Notes: generated by a model not told the origin, from the sequence alone. Shown: positions 49,469 through 59,232, numbered from the stretch's first letter. The stretch is DNA of 64,000 nt from JBAXPV01 sp037132075 (GCA_037132075.1 JBAXPV010000005.1:62001-126000); one strand, 5' to 3'. Translations and numbers: made by a program.

Positions 49469-50740
49469 ATGAATTGGTTCAAAAGAAAATTGCTGAAGAA
49501 AATCCAGAATCTGACAGGAAACCCCAGGCGCATTGCCCAAAGTTTTGCCCTGGGTTCCTTTATCGGAGTGTCACCCTTAATCGGAATGCAGATTATCTGC
49601 AGTCTCTTCCTGTCAGGTATTTTTCATCTGAACAAAACAGCAGCAGTCATTGGTGTTGTCAATACAAACTGGACCAAAGGTTTGTTCCTTTACCCGATTA
49701 ATTATAAGATTGGCGCCTGGTTATTAGGGATCAATGCAAGCTTTAATATTAGCAGCCTGTTACAAGGTAATATATTTCACAACATCTGGAATTCAGGATC
49801 TGCTGTCTTTCTTTCACTTCTGGCAGGCGGCGTTGTAACAGGATCTGTCATCGCAATCATCTATTACTTTTTAATATTAAAAATTTTAAGTGTTTACCAT
49901 CAAAAACAAGAAATGGATACAATCATGGAAAAAGAAGAAAAATCATATGCCCTGCTGACCGGTGCCAGCCAGGGTTTTGGGAAGGCCATGGCTTATGAAT
50001 TGGCATCCAGAAATATTAATGTTTTACTGGTGTCCCTAAAAGGTGAAGGACTGACGGAGCTTTGTGACGAGATCCGCAACAAATATCACGTAGATGCGGA
50101 ATGTTTTGAAACAAATTTCGCACAATACGAATCTGTTTATGAGGTATCTGATTGGGCAACAAGAGACAGGAATGTTTCCATTCTCATCAACAATGCAGGA
50201 ATTGGTGGCACGAGGGCCTTTGAGAGTGTGACACCTGAATATGTTGACAATATCATACAGGTAAATGTCAGGGCTTTGTCAATGCTCACACGACTTATGC
50301 TTCCCGAACTGAAAAAACATGACAAGGCTTATATCCTGAATGTTGCCAGCATGGCTTCGTTTAGCCCATTTGCCTACAAGACGGTCTACCCGGCATCCAA
50401 GGCCTTTGTATATTCCTTTTCCAGGGGACTTCATGAAGAGCTGAAGGGAACGAACGTTTTTGTCAGTGTCATTCATCCCGGACCGGTAAAGACCAATCCT
50501 GAGGTGATTGCCCGTATCGAAAAGCAGGGTATCTTTGGGAAAATCGGCCTGGTCACTCCGGAAAAGCTTGCCGGTATCGCGATCCGACAGCTTTTCAGAC
50601 GTGATTCGCTAATCCTGCCGGGTGTGTTGAACAAATTAAGCTGGGTCATGATGATCCTATTACCAAATGCATGGAAGTTGCCTTTGCTTTCGAGAGCCGT
50701 CAGAAGAGAAATCACTTCGCTCCAGCCAGCCAAGATATAA
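49469..50740 (+). CDS. DUF2062 domain fused to a short-chain dehydrogenase
   Basis: 423 residues. Residues 1-145 form a DUF2062 membrane domain (NPRRIAQSFALGSFIGVSPL, then helices to ILKILSVYHQ). Residues ~155-423 are a classical SDR: cofactor site LLTGASQGFGKAMAYELASR, NNAG in SILINNAGIGGTRAF, catalytic Ser region LNVASMASFSPFAYKTVYPASKAF with YPASK (Tyr-x3-Lys), and a C-terminal hydrophobic segment (LSWVMMILLPNAWKLPLL). Two Met codons at the junction (DTIMEKEE) allow an internal start, but the reading frame is continuous. The combination anchors a dehydrogenase to the membrane. Between a START protein and an epimerase it may act on a lipid substrate. Confidence 0.85.
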   Translation: MNWFKRKLLKKIQNLTGNPRRIAQSFALGSFIGVSPLIGMQIICSLFLSGIFHLNKTAAVIGVVNTNWTKGLFLYPINYKIGAWLLGINASFNISSLLQGNIFHNIWNSGSAVFLSLLAGGVVTGSVIAIIYYFLILKILSVYHQKQEMDTIMEKEEKSYALLTGASQGFGKAMAYELASRNINVLLVSLKGEGLTELCDEIRNKYHVDAECFETNFAQYESVYEVSDWATRDRNVSILINNAGIGGTRAFESVTPEYVDNIIQVNVRALSMLTRLMLPELKKHDKAYILNVASMASFSPFAYKTVYPASKAFVYSFSRGLHEELKGTNVFVSVIHPGPVKTNPEVIARIEKQGIFGKIGLVTPEKLAGIAIRQLFRRDSLILPGVLNKLSWVMMILLPNAWKLPLLSRAVRREITSLQPAKI

Positions 50741-50765
50741 CAAATGAATTGCATATATTAATTAT

Positions 50766-51743
50766 ATGAAAGTACTTGTAACAGGGGCCAATGGCTTTCT
50801 ATCCGGGCATATCATCAGGGAGCTGATTCGGCAGGGATATGAGGTTCGGGGGATGATACGTCCGGGAGCAACAACGCCGGCACTAAAGGGACTTGATGTT
50901 GAGCTGTTTTATGGCAATCTCTCGAATAGCGACGATATCTGTAAGGCAGTGACGGGATGTGATGTCGTGATTCATGCGGCTGCAGACACCAGCCAGGCGC
51001 ATCGTAAGGTTTCAGATTATTTTCCAATCAATGTTGTTGCGACAGAAACCCTTATCAGTGCAATCAGGCAACAAGGCTGTAAACGAATGATCTATATTAG
51101 TACAGCCAACACTTTCGGACTTGGAAGTGCTGATGTTCCAGGCAATGAAGACACGCCCCCATCCGAATTTATGTTAAAATCGGGTTATGCATGGAGCAAA
51201 TTCATGGCACAAACCAAAGTACTTGAAGCTGTAAGAAACAAACAGATTGAGGCAGTCATCGTAAATCCCACATTCATGCTGGGCCCTGATGATTACAATC
51301 CGGGGTCCGGCAGGATTTTCAACATGATTCTGGGGAAACGATATGTCTTTTGTCCACCGGGTGGAAAGAACTTTGTGGATGTTCGTGATGCCGCACTTGC
51401 CGTTGTAAACGCTGTTGAAGCGGGTAAAAACGGAGAATGTTACCTGCTGGCAGGGACAAATTTATCCTACCGCAATTTCTTTAAAACGGTCAAAACGCGC
51501 GCCAATCAAAAAGGTATTATCATTGGGATTCATCCTATTCTACTGAAAATCGCAGGAAAAGTGGGTGATTTTTTAAAGTATGCAGGATGTAAATTTGAAT
51601 TGAATTCTGTCAATGCGTCCCTCTTATGCCGACAGCCATTTATTGATAACAGCAAAGCGGTTAAGGTTTTAAAACTTCCTGTGACTGACATCAACAAGAC
51701 AATAAGTGATTACCTGGCATGGAAAGAGAATATTAAAAAATAG
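50766..51743 (+). CDS. NAD-dependent epimerase/dehydratase family protein
   Basis: 325-residue extended SDR. N-terminal NAD(P) site VLVTGANGFLSGHIIRELIR, acidic region VIHAAADTSQAHRK, catalytic SGYAWSKFMAQ (Tyr-x3-Lys) and PTFMLGPDDYNPGSGRIF. The resemblance is to the dihydroflavonol-reductase-like/HpnA group rather than to sugar-nucleotide epimerases. Separated by 25 bp from the DUF2062-SDR gene; third gene of that operon. Substrate unknown. Its stop is only 4 bp from the stop of the convergent T9SS gene. Confidence 0.88.
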   Translation: MKVLVTGANGFLSGHIIRELIRQGYEVRGMIRPGATTPALKGLDVELFYGNLSNSDDICKAVTGCDVVIHAAADTSQAHRKVSDYFPINVVATETLISAIRQQGCKRMIYISTANTFGLGSADVPGNEDTPPSEFMLKSGYAWSKFMAQTKVLEAVRNKQIEAVIVNPTFMLGPDDYNPGSGRIFNMILGKRYVFCPPGGKNFVDVRDAALAVVNAVEAGKNGECYLLAGTNLSYRNFFKTVKTRANQKGIIIGIHPILLKIAGKVGDFLKYAGCKFELNSVNASLLCRQPFIDNSKAVKVLKLPVTDINKTISDYLAWKENIKK

Positions 51744-51747
51744 CCCA

Positions 51748-52530
51748 TCAATTATTAATCAGCTTAAACACCCTGCTATCTTTACGACCAGAAAGTGAAA
51801 GAAAATAAATCCCTTTTGGAAAGCAGGCAAGATCCATTTGGAAACTACCCTTTCCTATGATTCCCTCATGAAATTCAGTCAAGATTCGCTGTCCCTGGAT
51901 AGTCCAGACAGACCAGGATTTAACAACATCACCCTCAGGAACCATGACCTGAAAGCGCCCGTCATCTGAAGGGTTAGGCGAGATCACTACTCCCAGGACA
52001 TCCGGGAGAATTTCTATCCCAGTGACACAGGGATAAACCCATCCAGTTGCATAGCTAGTCGTATATCCCTGACCGGCAGAATTCTCAACAAAGCAATAGT
52101 AAGGTGAAAATGAAGCGGTATCAAAACGAATCTCGTTGTTTCCCCCAAAATAATTTGCTTCGAATTTAAACAACCAGGGTTCGATCAGGTTTATGGGTGT
52201 TGAGTCTTTTCTTTCAACGACAAGCATATCAGTTGCATCGCCTATAAAATATTGAACCGACAAGGAATCGATTGCCGGATTTGGTGTGAGGTTCCCGTTA
52301 AAATAAAACGAAGGATTATAATATTGTAGTGTTATCCTGAATTTCCCCAAACCTGATAATGGCTGAACAAGCTTAACCACAACATCAACCAACGGACTAT
52401 CACAGGCGAATGTTGCCGGTACAAAAACATGAATACTATCTGTCAGGCTTTGTTGGGCATTGGAGTTTTCTGCCTTAAAGATGATTAATGCAAGAATTGT
52501 CCATATATATATTCTGCAATATTTCATCAT
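51748..52530 (-). CDS. Small T9SS-secreted protein with cohesin-like strand region
   Basis: 260 residues from the ATG at 52530 (a TTG-initiated extension of five codons is unlikely). Signal peptide (MMKYCRIYIWTILALIIFKA, cleavage near NSNAQQ). A single beta-sandwich of about 130 residues (DSPLVDVVVKLVQPLSGLGK, FRITLQYYNPSFYFNG) resembles cohesin or CHU-type domains, with no catalytic signature. Type A sorting domain at ~185-260: ISPNPSDDGRFQVMVPEGD, WTIQGQRILTE, FPKGIYFLSLSG and VFKLINN. Surface or secreted. The 224-bp spacer up to 52754 contains a promoter for the plus-strand gene. Confidence 0.8.
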   Translation of the reverse strand: MMKYCRIYIWTILALIIFKAENSNAQQSLTDSIHVFVPATFACDSPLVDVVVKLVQPLSGLGKFRITLQYYNPSFYFNGNLTPNPAIDSLSVQYFIGDATDMLVVERKDSTPINLIEPWLFKFEANYFGGNNEIRFDTASFSPYYCFVENSAGQGYTTSYATGWVYPCVTGIEILPDVLGVVISPNPSDDGRFQVMVPEGDVVKSWSVWTIQGQRILTEFHEGIIGKGSFQMDLACFPKGIYFLSLSGRKDSRVFKLINN

Positions 52531-52697
52531 TATAAATTTTGGCAAAGGGTAAAGTGAAGCATCTTTTGATCAGGACAAATTTAAACATAATAATTCTTGT
52601 CTTACATATTTCATTACTTGGCTCCCAGGGACAAGGGATTCAGAAAATATAATTAGAAAATAATATAAGTTTAACTCTATATATCCCAGAAACTACA

Positions 52698-52705
52698 TAT
52701 CTTTG
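52698..52705 (+). promoter_or_regulatory. -7 box before the large Ig-like repeat gene
   Basis: TATCTTTG 49 bp upstream of the ATG at 52755; -33 region not evident. Confidence 0.45.
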
Positions 52706-52754
52706 AAAACTGTAATACGTTCACAGGGGGGTGTGAGCGAAAATATTTAAATTT

Positions 52755-55700
52755 ATGTATCATTTCTTGTTCCAAAAGTGTCCATTTTGGGGAATAATGC
52801 TGCTGTTGCCATTGTCCGTATGGGCCCAGCCTCCTGCTGTAGCCAGTTATCCCTTTAGCGGCAATGCCAATGATGTGAGCGGTAACAACAATCATGGCAT
52901 TCTGGGCGGACAAACCAACAATCCAGTCCTGACAGCAGATCGTTTTGGCAATCCCAATAGCGCCTACGAATTTGGCGGATATAACAACAAAAACTGGATC
53001 CGGGTACCCAACAACCCGAGTTTGCATTTTAACAAAAGGATGTCTGCATCAATCTGGTTTAAGCAATGTTCTTTTGCCGGGATGAATGGTTATGGTCAGT
53101 ATGTGCCTAATGGTATCCATATTCTTTTTGCAAAAGGTGGTGATGGGATTTCTGTTGTCCCTGGAATTTGGGCTACTACTTATTCAGATTTAAACAACCA
53201 ATTACATCTTGGGTTATCCAATAAAAACACCACCGGCTATAACGCGGTTAACTTTAGCGAAGATACGACCATGAACTGTTTTGACAATTGTGAATGGGTT
53301 CATTTCGTAGTGGTTGTTGATAGTAATGTTATCAGATTCTATTTTAACGGTCAGTTAAAAAAACAAAAAAATATATTAACTGCTGATTTTTCAGTAGCCA
53401 ACAATCAGGATCTTTTATTTGGCAGGATGTGGCCAGGTGGTATGGTCTGGTATCCCTACAATGGCATAATGGATGATATCAATATTTATAATGTTGCATT
53501 GACACAAGCTGATGTGAATTTGCTTTATGGGAATTATTACGACCCACTGGCTGGGAATAATGTAATTAGCCTTGACAGCCTTAAAATAACGAACCCCAAT
53601 TGCATCAACCCTTCCGGAGGTATCGTCAGTATTTTCCCAAACAGCAACAATGCTCCCTATCAATTTTCAATCAACGGAGGGTTTAGTTATCAAAGCTCAA
53701 ATATTTTTGCCAATCTATCCACTGGAAATTATCCTGTCAGGATAAAAACAAATTGCAACGTTAAGGATACCATAGTCCACATTGGTGTACCCGGTATTTA
53801 TCTGAACCATAGTATCGGAATTTGCCAGGGCCAGAACTACCTGGGACATCTTAATTCCGGAGATTATCATGACACATTAGTTGCAGCCAATGGATGTGAT
53901 TCAATTATCACAACTCACTTAACAGTTCATCCAAATCCGACTGTTGGGATATCCGCTTCTGCTAACCCCATTTGCTTTGGGACCCTGGCAACGTTGACTG
54001 CCACAGGAGCCACGTCTTTCCAGTGGTCCGGAGGGCTTGGGAATGCCACTACTATTAACGTATCTCCCGGATCATCAACTACTTATACTGCAATTGGCAT
54101 CAATGGATTTTGTTCTGACACAGCGAGTATCACTTTAATTGTAAATTCAAATCCAGGGGTGTCAATATCTGCTTCCGCAAATCCAATCTGCAGTTCAAAT
54201 TCAACGACCTTAACTGCCAACGGAGCTGCTTCATACCAATGGGATAATGGCCTGGGAAGTTCAAATTCAATCATTGTCTCCCCCACCATGACAACATTAT
54301 ATACGGTAAGCGCCACAACATCCGGATGTACCGGCACTACCAGTTTTACCGTGACAGTTAACCCAACACCAAATGTGACTATTTCTGCCTCAGCCAACCC
54401 TCTTTGTGAGGGCGCTTCGACAAGCTTATCCGCAAATGGTGCAAACACCTATCAATGGGGTAATGGTTTGGGAACCTCAAACAATTTATTGGTAACGCCA
54501 TCTGCAACAACGACTTACACAATAACAGGAACATCATTGGGATGTACAGGAACGGCGAGTGTTACCATCAATGTTAACCCAATTCCCGCCATTGTCATTT
54601 CTGCTTCTGCCAACCCTATTTGTGAAGGTACATCAACAATTCTAACTGCGAACGGAGCCTCTTCTTATAGCTGGAGCGGAGGTCTTGGAAACAGCAATCC
54701 AATTACAGTAACACCCTCTGCTACAACCACTTACACACTTAATGGCAGCACCGCATTCTGCACAGGGAATGCAACAATTACGATAACAGTGAACCCGATG
54801 CCTGCAGTTAGCATCTCCGCTTCGTCAAATCCAATTTGCCAAGGAGATACTGTAACATTAACGGCCAACGGAGCAAACAGCTTCCTTTGGGACAATGGAT
54901 TAGGTACATCAAATAGTATAATGGTTTCTCCGGCAACCAGCACATTTTATCACCTTAGCGGCAGCAGCCTGGGTTGCTCTGATACCGCCAGCCTGCATTT
55001 AATCGTCAATCCCGTCCCGAATGTCAGCATCTCAGCTTCAGCAAACCCCATTTGCCATGGTGCTTCCACAACGCTCACCGCAAACGGAGCAGGAAGCTAT
55101 TTGTGGAGCGACGGCTCTACGGGCACCAACCTGATCCTCAACCCTGCCACAACCACAACAATCTCAGTGTCAGGCACTCAAAATAACTGCTCCGACAGTA
55201 CTTCAATTATCGTAACTGTAAATCCGAATCCTGTTGTCAGTATTGTACCGGCCAATCCCAGTATTTGCAATGGCGATACGGTTCTTTTGACCGGTAACAG
55301 TAACTTCAGTCCAACGTTCTTTTTATGGAGCGCAGGTTCATCAAATGACTCCATAACCATTTCACCGGGCAGTACCGCTAACTATTATCTTACAGGCACT
55401 TACAACCAATGTACAGATTCTGCTTTTGTTACGGTCCTTGTCAAGCCCAACCCTGTATTAACTGTTTCCTCTGATAAAAATCCTATTTGCAAAGGTGACA
55501 ATGTATTGCTGACCGCAAGTACAGATTTGCCTGGCGCTCAGTATTTATGGTCCAACAATTTCACCATGGCTTCTGTTGGTGTTAATCCACTGATTCAAAC
55601 TTATTATTCAGTCACCACGACAGTTGATGGGTGTCAGAGCAATGCCGGAATTACAATTTATGTTGATGAAAATGAAACCATAAACCTCGGCCAGGATGCA

Positions 55701-56147
55701 TTTATTTGTGATGGAGAGCAGCTAAAAATCGACGTGAACGGATCCACCGGAACCGTACTGTGGAATGATGGGAGCGCTGCGCAGACCTTGACGATCTTCT
55801 CCCCAGGTATTTATTGGGTTGAAGTAATTAACGGAGGTTGTATTGCCTATGACACTATTGAATTCAAACCTTGCTCTGAGTTGTGGACTCCGAATGTTTT
55901 CACACCCAATGGGGATGGTCGAAATGATTTCTTTTACTCATCAGGGAAAGAAATTGAGTCGCTTGAAATGTATATTTACAACCGCTGGGGCGAAGAGCTC
56001 GTCCACATTGATGGTCCGGATGGAAAATGGGATGGAACCTATAAAAGTGAGCCTGCCCCGACCGGCACCTATTTTTACCTCATTAAGGCGATTGGGAAGG
56101 ATCATAAAAAAATCGGGAAGCATGGCAATGTTACTTTGATTCGATGA
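52755..56147 (+). CDS. Large T9SS type B protein: LamG plus Ig-like repeats plus gliding-motility C-terminal domain
   Basis: 1130 residues. Signal peptide ~1-25 (PLSVWAQPPAVASYPFSGN at the boundary). LamG domain (~28-250, VRFY-type strand VIRFYFNGQLKKQKN and GGMVWYPYNGIMDDINIYNV). After a SprB-like segment, eight tandem modules of ~70 residues start VSISASANPIC and end GTASVTVTVNP, six highly similar and two diverged, separated by regularly spaced pairs of Cys. The C-terminus is the CHU_C gliding-motility/type B sorting domain: PNVFTPNGDGRNDFFY, YNRWGEELVH, KWDGTYKSEPAPTGTYFYLI. Expected on the cell surface as an adhesin or gliding component. Repeats could vary in number by recombination. Confidence 0.92.
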   Translation: MYHFLFQKCPFWGIMLLLPLSVWAQPPAVASYPFSGNANDVSGNNNHGILGGQTNNPVLTADRFGNPNSAYEFGGYNNKNWIRVPNNPSLHFNKRMSASIWFKQCSFAGMNGYGQYVPNGIHILFAKGGDGISVVPGIWATTYSDLNNQLHLGLSNKNTTGYNAVNFSEDTTMNCFDNCEWVHFVVVVDSNVIRFYFNGQLKKQKNILTADFSVANNQDLLFGRMWPGGMVWYPYNGIMDDINIYNVALTQADVNLLYGNYYDPLAGNNVISLDSLKITNPNCINPSGGIVSIFPNSNNAPYQFSINGGFSYQSSNIFANLSTGNYPVRIKTNCNVKDTIVHIGVPGIYLNHSIGICQGQNYLGHLNSGDYHDTLVAANGCDSIITTHLTVHPNPTVGISASANPICFGTLATLTATGATSFQWSGGLGNATTINVSPGSSTTYTAIGINGFCSDTASITLIVNSNPGVSISASANPICSSNSTTLTANGAASYQWDNGLGSSNSIIVSPTMTTLYTVSATTSGCTGTTSFTVTVNPTPNVTISASANPLCEGASTSLSANGANTYQWGNGLGTSNNLLVTPSATTTYTITGTSLGCTGTASVTINVNPIPAIVISASANPICEGTSTILTANGASSYSWSGGLGNSNPITVTPSATTTYTLNGSTAFCTGNATITITVNPMPAVSISASSNPICQGDTVTLTANGANSFLWDNGLGTSNSIMVSPATSTFYHLSGSSLGCSDTASLHLIVNPVPNVSISASANPICHGASTTLTANGAGSYLWSDGSTGTNLILNPATTTTISVSGTQNNCSDSTSIIVTVNPNPVVSIVPANPSICNGDTVLLTGNSNFSPTFFLWSAGSSNDSITISPGSTANYYLTGTYNQCTDSAFVTVLVKPNPVLTVSSDKNPICKGDNVLLTASTDLPGAQYLWSNNFTMASVGVNPLIQTYYSVTTTVDGCQSNAGITIYVDENETINLGQDAFICDGEQLKIDVNGSTGTVLWNDGSAAQTLTIFSPGIYWVEVINGGCIAYDTIEFKPCSELWTPNVFTPNGDGRNDFFYSSGKEIESLEMYIYNRWGEELVHIDGPDGKWDGTYKSEPAPTGTYFYLIKAIGKDHKKIGKHGNVTLIR
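53937..55660 (+). repeat. Eight ~210-bp coding repeats (Ig-like modules)
   Basis: In-frame DNA repeats of the Ig-like modules of the preceding gene; each opens with GCTTCTGCnAAnCC-like text encoding SANPIC. The minus strand of this region shows long open frames that are only shadows. Confidence 0.8.
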
Positions 56148-56238
56148 TCATATTTTACGTTAGACAAATAAGGAACCTATGATTTTCGTACATTTGATTT
56201 TCTCGTGAAATTGACCTGAATACCCTTTAGTTTCTGCC

Positions 56239-57612
56239 ATGGATACCGAATTACTTGCCCGACTCCAGTTTGCCTTTACGATCAGCTTTCATTATATCTA
56301 TCCACCCTTAAGCATTGGGTTGGGCCTTGTGCTGGTTACCATGGAAGGCTTGTTTCTGAAAACCGGAAACAAGGTATATGAGCAAATGACCCGGTTCTGG
56401 ATCCGCATCTTTGCCTTGATTTTCGGGATAGGCGTAGCGACCGGGATTGTCATGGAATTTGAATTCGGCACCAACTGGGCGACCTATTCTCGCTTTGTCG
56501 GCGACATCTTTGGCAGTGCACTTGCTGCGGAAGGAATCTTCGCCTTTGCACTGGAATCAGGCTTTTTAGGCATTCTTCTATTTGGCTGGAACAAGGTAAG
56601 TCCCAGGGTACATTTCTTTTCAACCTGCATGGTTGCCTTTGGCTCAATTTTCTCGGCAGTATGGATCGTCGTTGCCAATTCATGGCAGCAGACCCCGGCT
56701 GGTTTTCATATCATGGGTCAGGGATTGAGAGCCAGGGCTGAGGTCACGGATTTCTGGGCTATGGTTTTTAACCCCTCTTCCGTTGACAGACTCACCCATG
56801 TGTTGATCGGTGCTTTTCTGGCAGGTTCCTTCCTGGTTTTGAGCGTCCATGCCTATTATATTTTGAAAGGCAGGCACCTCGAATTGTCAAAAAAAGCCTT
56901 TAAGATCGCTTTGGTTATTGCCACCGTGGCGGGTTTGGCTCAGCTGTATTCCGGTGACCGCTCCGCTGTAGGCGTTTCTCACTACCAACCCGCGAAACTA
57001 GCTGCCTTTGAAGGACATTATGACAGTCTTGCCCCGGCAGATCTTTACCTTATTGGGTTTGTCGACCAAAAGAACCAAAGTGTGACAGGGATTAAAATTC
57101 CACATGGCCTTACATTTCTGCTTCACCAGGATTTCGTAACCCCCGTAACCGGGCTCAATGCTTTCCCAAAACGTGACATCCCCTCTCAGGTTAATTTTGT
57201 ATTTCAAACCTATCATATCATGGTGGCCATTGGGATGTTCATTATCGGGCTCACCCTCTTCTCCTTGTTTCTATGGTGGAAAGGCAAGCTTTTTCAATAC
57301 AAATGGCTGATGCTGGTGTTTTCGGTGAGTGTAATCCTTCCTGAGCTTGCCAATCAGGTAGGCTGGTTCTCAGCAGAGATGGGCAGACAGCCCTGGGTCG
57401 TTTATGGTTTATTGCGAACCGGCGATGCTTTTTCAAAATCGGTAAAGGCAGAACAGATCTTATTTTCCCTGATCCTGTTCACACTGATATATACATTGCT
57501 ATTTGCTTTATTCATTTATCTCTTGAATAAAAAAATACAGCATGGTCCTGAAGAACACCCTTTGACAGATCCTGAAGGGATGGCAAAACGAACGAACCCA
57601 ATTATAGATTAA
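56239..57612 (+). CDS. cydA: Cytochrome bd oxidase subunit I
   Basis: 457-residue haem-bearing subunit of the high-affinity quinol oxidase. Ligands visible: His in FTISFHYIYPPLSIG (~19), His in TVVLSVHAYYILKG region (near 186; SFLVLSVHAYYIL), and Met in SAEMGRQPWVVYG (~373-393). The quinone-loop motif GDRSAVGVSHYQPAKLAAFE is present in a short Q-loop. No rusticyanin-type fusion. Co-transcribed with cydB (1-bp gap). Gives the organism oxygen tolerance or microaerobic respiration. Confidence 0.95.
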   Translation: MDTELLARLQFAFTISFHYIYPPLSIGLGLVLVTMEGLFLKTGNKVYEQMTRFWIRIFALIFGIGVATGIVMEFEFGTNWATYSRFVGDIFGSALAAEGIFAFALESGFLGILLFGWNKVSPRVHFFSTCMVAFGSIFSAVWIVVANSWQQTPAGFHIMGQGLRARAEVTDFWAMVFNPSSVDRLTHVLIGAFLAGSFLVLSVHAYYILKGRHLELSKKAFKIALVIATVAGLAQLYSGDRSAVGVSHYQPAKLAAFEGHYDSLAPADLYLIGFVDQKNQSVTGIKIPHGLTFLLHQDFVTPVTGLNAFPKRDIPSQVNFVFQTYHIMVAIGMFIIGLTLFSLFLWWKGKLFQYKWLMLVFSVSVILPELANQVGWFSAEMGRQPWVVYGLLRTGDAFSKSVKAEQILFSLILFTLIYTLLFALFIYLLNKKIQHGPEEHPLTDPEGMAKRTNPIID

Positions 57613-57613
57613 C

Positions 57614-58648
57614 ATGGCTACAATTTTCAACATAGATTACCCAACGCTGTGGTTTTTGTTACTGGGGGCAGTATTTACCGGCTATACCATCCTGGATGGT
57701 TTTGATCTGGGAGCAGGAGCTTTACATCTGTTTCTTCGAAAGGAAGAAAGCCGGCGTATCGCACTGAATGCCATCGGCCCTGTATGGGATGGCAATGAAG
57801 TTTGGCTCGTCATTGGCGGAGGAGCACTGTTCGCAGGCTTTCCGGAAGCTTATGCTACCGTTTTCTCAGCTTTCTATATTCCCTTCATGCTATTCCTGGT
57901 CATGCTGATTTTCAGGGCAGTGTCTATTGAATTCAGGAGTAAGGAACCTATGAAATGGTGGCGTGCAACCTGGGACTTTACCTATTCATTTTCCAGTATT
58001 ATGATTGCATTACTTTTGGGAATTGTGCTTGGGAACCTGATCCAGGGAATCCCCATTGACCAGAATTTTGAATATACCGGAGGTCTTTTGAACCTGTTAA
58101 ACCCGTATGCCCTGATGACAGGGATCACCGTTCTGGCTTTGTTTATGATGCATGGTGCAACTTACCTGATCATGAAAACAGAATCAAGACTGCATTTCAA
58201 ACTCATTATCCTGGCAAAAAACACAAGTCGTTTTTTTGTAGTCTGTTATATGACACTCACCATGGCTACATTGGTTTACCTGCCACATACAGCAGACCGG
58301 TTCAGGGAACAGCCCTGGTTGTTTGTCATTCCATTTATGACCATGCTCATGATAGTCAATACCAGGAGACTCCTTGAAAGAGGGACTTATTTTAATGCTT
58401 TCCTTTCTTCCGGATTGACGTCTTCCCTGCTCCTGATCACGGCTGCGATTCACCTGTATCCCAACCTGGTCATTTCTTCAACTGCTACACAAAACACCAT
58501 AACAATCTTTAATGGTTGCTCATCAGAAAAATCACTGGGTATCATGCTTACCATTGCTGCTATTGGTGTTCCGATTGTAGCAGTTTATACTTCTTTTGTT
58601 TTTTGGACTTTCAGAGGTAAAGTAAAAATAGACGATAGTAGTTATTGA
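57614..58648 (+). CDS. cydB: Cytochrome bd oxidase subunit II
   Basis: 344 residues, the CydB family with eight or so helices. Typical segments: YTILDGFDLGAGALHLFL near residue 27, GPVWDGNEVWLVIGGGALFA near 57, and FYIPFMLFLVMLIFRAVSIE. Length is normal. Starts one base after cydA and ends 9 bp before the convergent toxin gene. A CydX-type small subunit is not seen directly downstream. Confidence 0.95.
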   Translation: MATIFNIDYPTLWFLLLGAVFTGYTILDGFDLGAGALHLFLRKEESRRIALNAIGPVWDGNEVWLVIGGGALFAGFPEAYATVFSAFYIPFMLFLVMLIFRAVSIEFRSKEPMKWWRATWDFTYSFSSIMIALLLGIVLGNLIQGIPIDQNFEYTGGLLNLLNPYALMTGITVLALFMMHGATYLIMKTESRLHFKLIILAKNTSRFFVVCYMTLTMATLVYLPHTADRFREQPWLFVIPFMTMLMIVNTRRLLERGTYFNAFLSSGLTSSLLLITAAIHLYPNLVISSTATQNTITIFNGCSSEKSLGIMLTIAAIGVPIVAVYTSFVFWTFRGKVKIDDSSY

Positions 58649-58657
58649 TTGTTTATT

Positions 58658-58957
58658 CTAAGCTAAACGTGACCCATGTATGATATTGGAAATCACCATC
58701 TGGTTCTTAACTACTTTATGAATAAATACATATTTTTTGTAAGTAACACAATGAAATGACTTTTTCGCTAATAATTTATTTCTGCAAATTGAATATTTAT
58801 AAGGTAAACAACCCAAGGTATCGCCAAAATCGTACAATTCGTCCATAAATCTCAACGCAGTTTCAGGATATCCCTTAGATCGTAACCAGATTCCAATTAA
58901 GGCAATATTATTTACTGCTTTAGGCAGGTATATTACTTTTATCTTTTTAGAGCTCAT
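58658..58957 (-). CDS. RelE/ParE-family toxin
   Basis: 99 residues from the ATG at 58957 (MSSKKIKVIYLPKAVNNIAL); a longer frame to 58993 reads into the antitoxin gene. ParE-type fold cues: the first strand and helix (VIYLPKAVNNIALIGIWLRS), helix ALRFMDELYDFGDTLGCLPY, and C-terminal strands YKKYVFIHKVV and ISNIIHGSR. Overlaps the preceding antitoxin frame by 11 bp, the usual TA coupling. Toxic activity (gyrase or mRNA target) is inferred from family only. Located convergently to cydB. Confidence 0.72.
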   Translation of the reverse strand: MSSKKIKVIYLPKAVNNIALIGIWLRSKGYPETALRFMDELYDFGDTLGCLPYKYSICRNKLLAKKSFHCVTYKKYVFIHKVVKNQMVISNIIHGSRLA

Positions 58958-59210
58958 CTCTAAAAAGTTCTTTTGAGGCTTTTCGAGCTTCATCCGAAGT
59001 CAAATAAATTCCAGCAGCCTCCTCGCTTCTGATTTCGCTAATCATAGCTTCAATCTCATTATCATTAGCTGGTCGTCCGGGAGTGACCCAATCAATATTT
59101 GAGAGATTAGTAACTTCTTTGGCAACAATGTCAATTTTGTTGGCTTTTGCAAAGTCCAGTATTTTGTTTAAAGAGTCCCTAGATGATAAAGTCACAATAA
59201 AATGATTCAT
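58947..59210 (-). CDS. Antitoxin partner of the ParE-like toxin
   Basis: 87 residues (MNHFIVTLSSRDSLNKILDF). Acidic C-terminus (EIEAMISEIRSEEAAGIYLT, then DEARKASKELFRDEL) and a short N-terminal beta strand; no DNA-binding motif is obvious. Assigned as antitoxin because of size, order (first gene), 11-bp overlap with the toxin and a close -7 box. Could be a DUF2683-type protein. Confidence 0.65.
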   Translation of the reverse strand: MNHFIVTLSSRDSLNKILDFAKANKIDIVAKEVTNLSNIDWVTPGRPANDNEIEAMISEIRSEEAAGIYLTSDEARKASKELFRDEL

Positions 59211-59224
59211 TTTGATTATTTTTA

Positions 59225-59232
59225 CAAAGATA
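59225..59232 (-). promoter_or_regulatory. -7 box of the toxin-antitoxin pair
   Basis: TATCTTTG on the minus strand, 14 bp before the antitoxin ATG; gives a very short leader. Confidence 0.45.

Noticed and set aside
53937..55660. Minus-strand genes inside the Ig-like repeat region
   Set aside because: These open frames arise from the periodic composition of the coding repeats and repeat the same meaningless peptide in each module.
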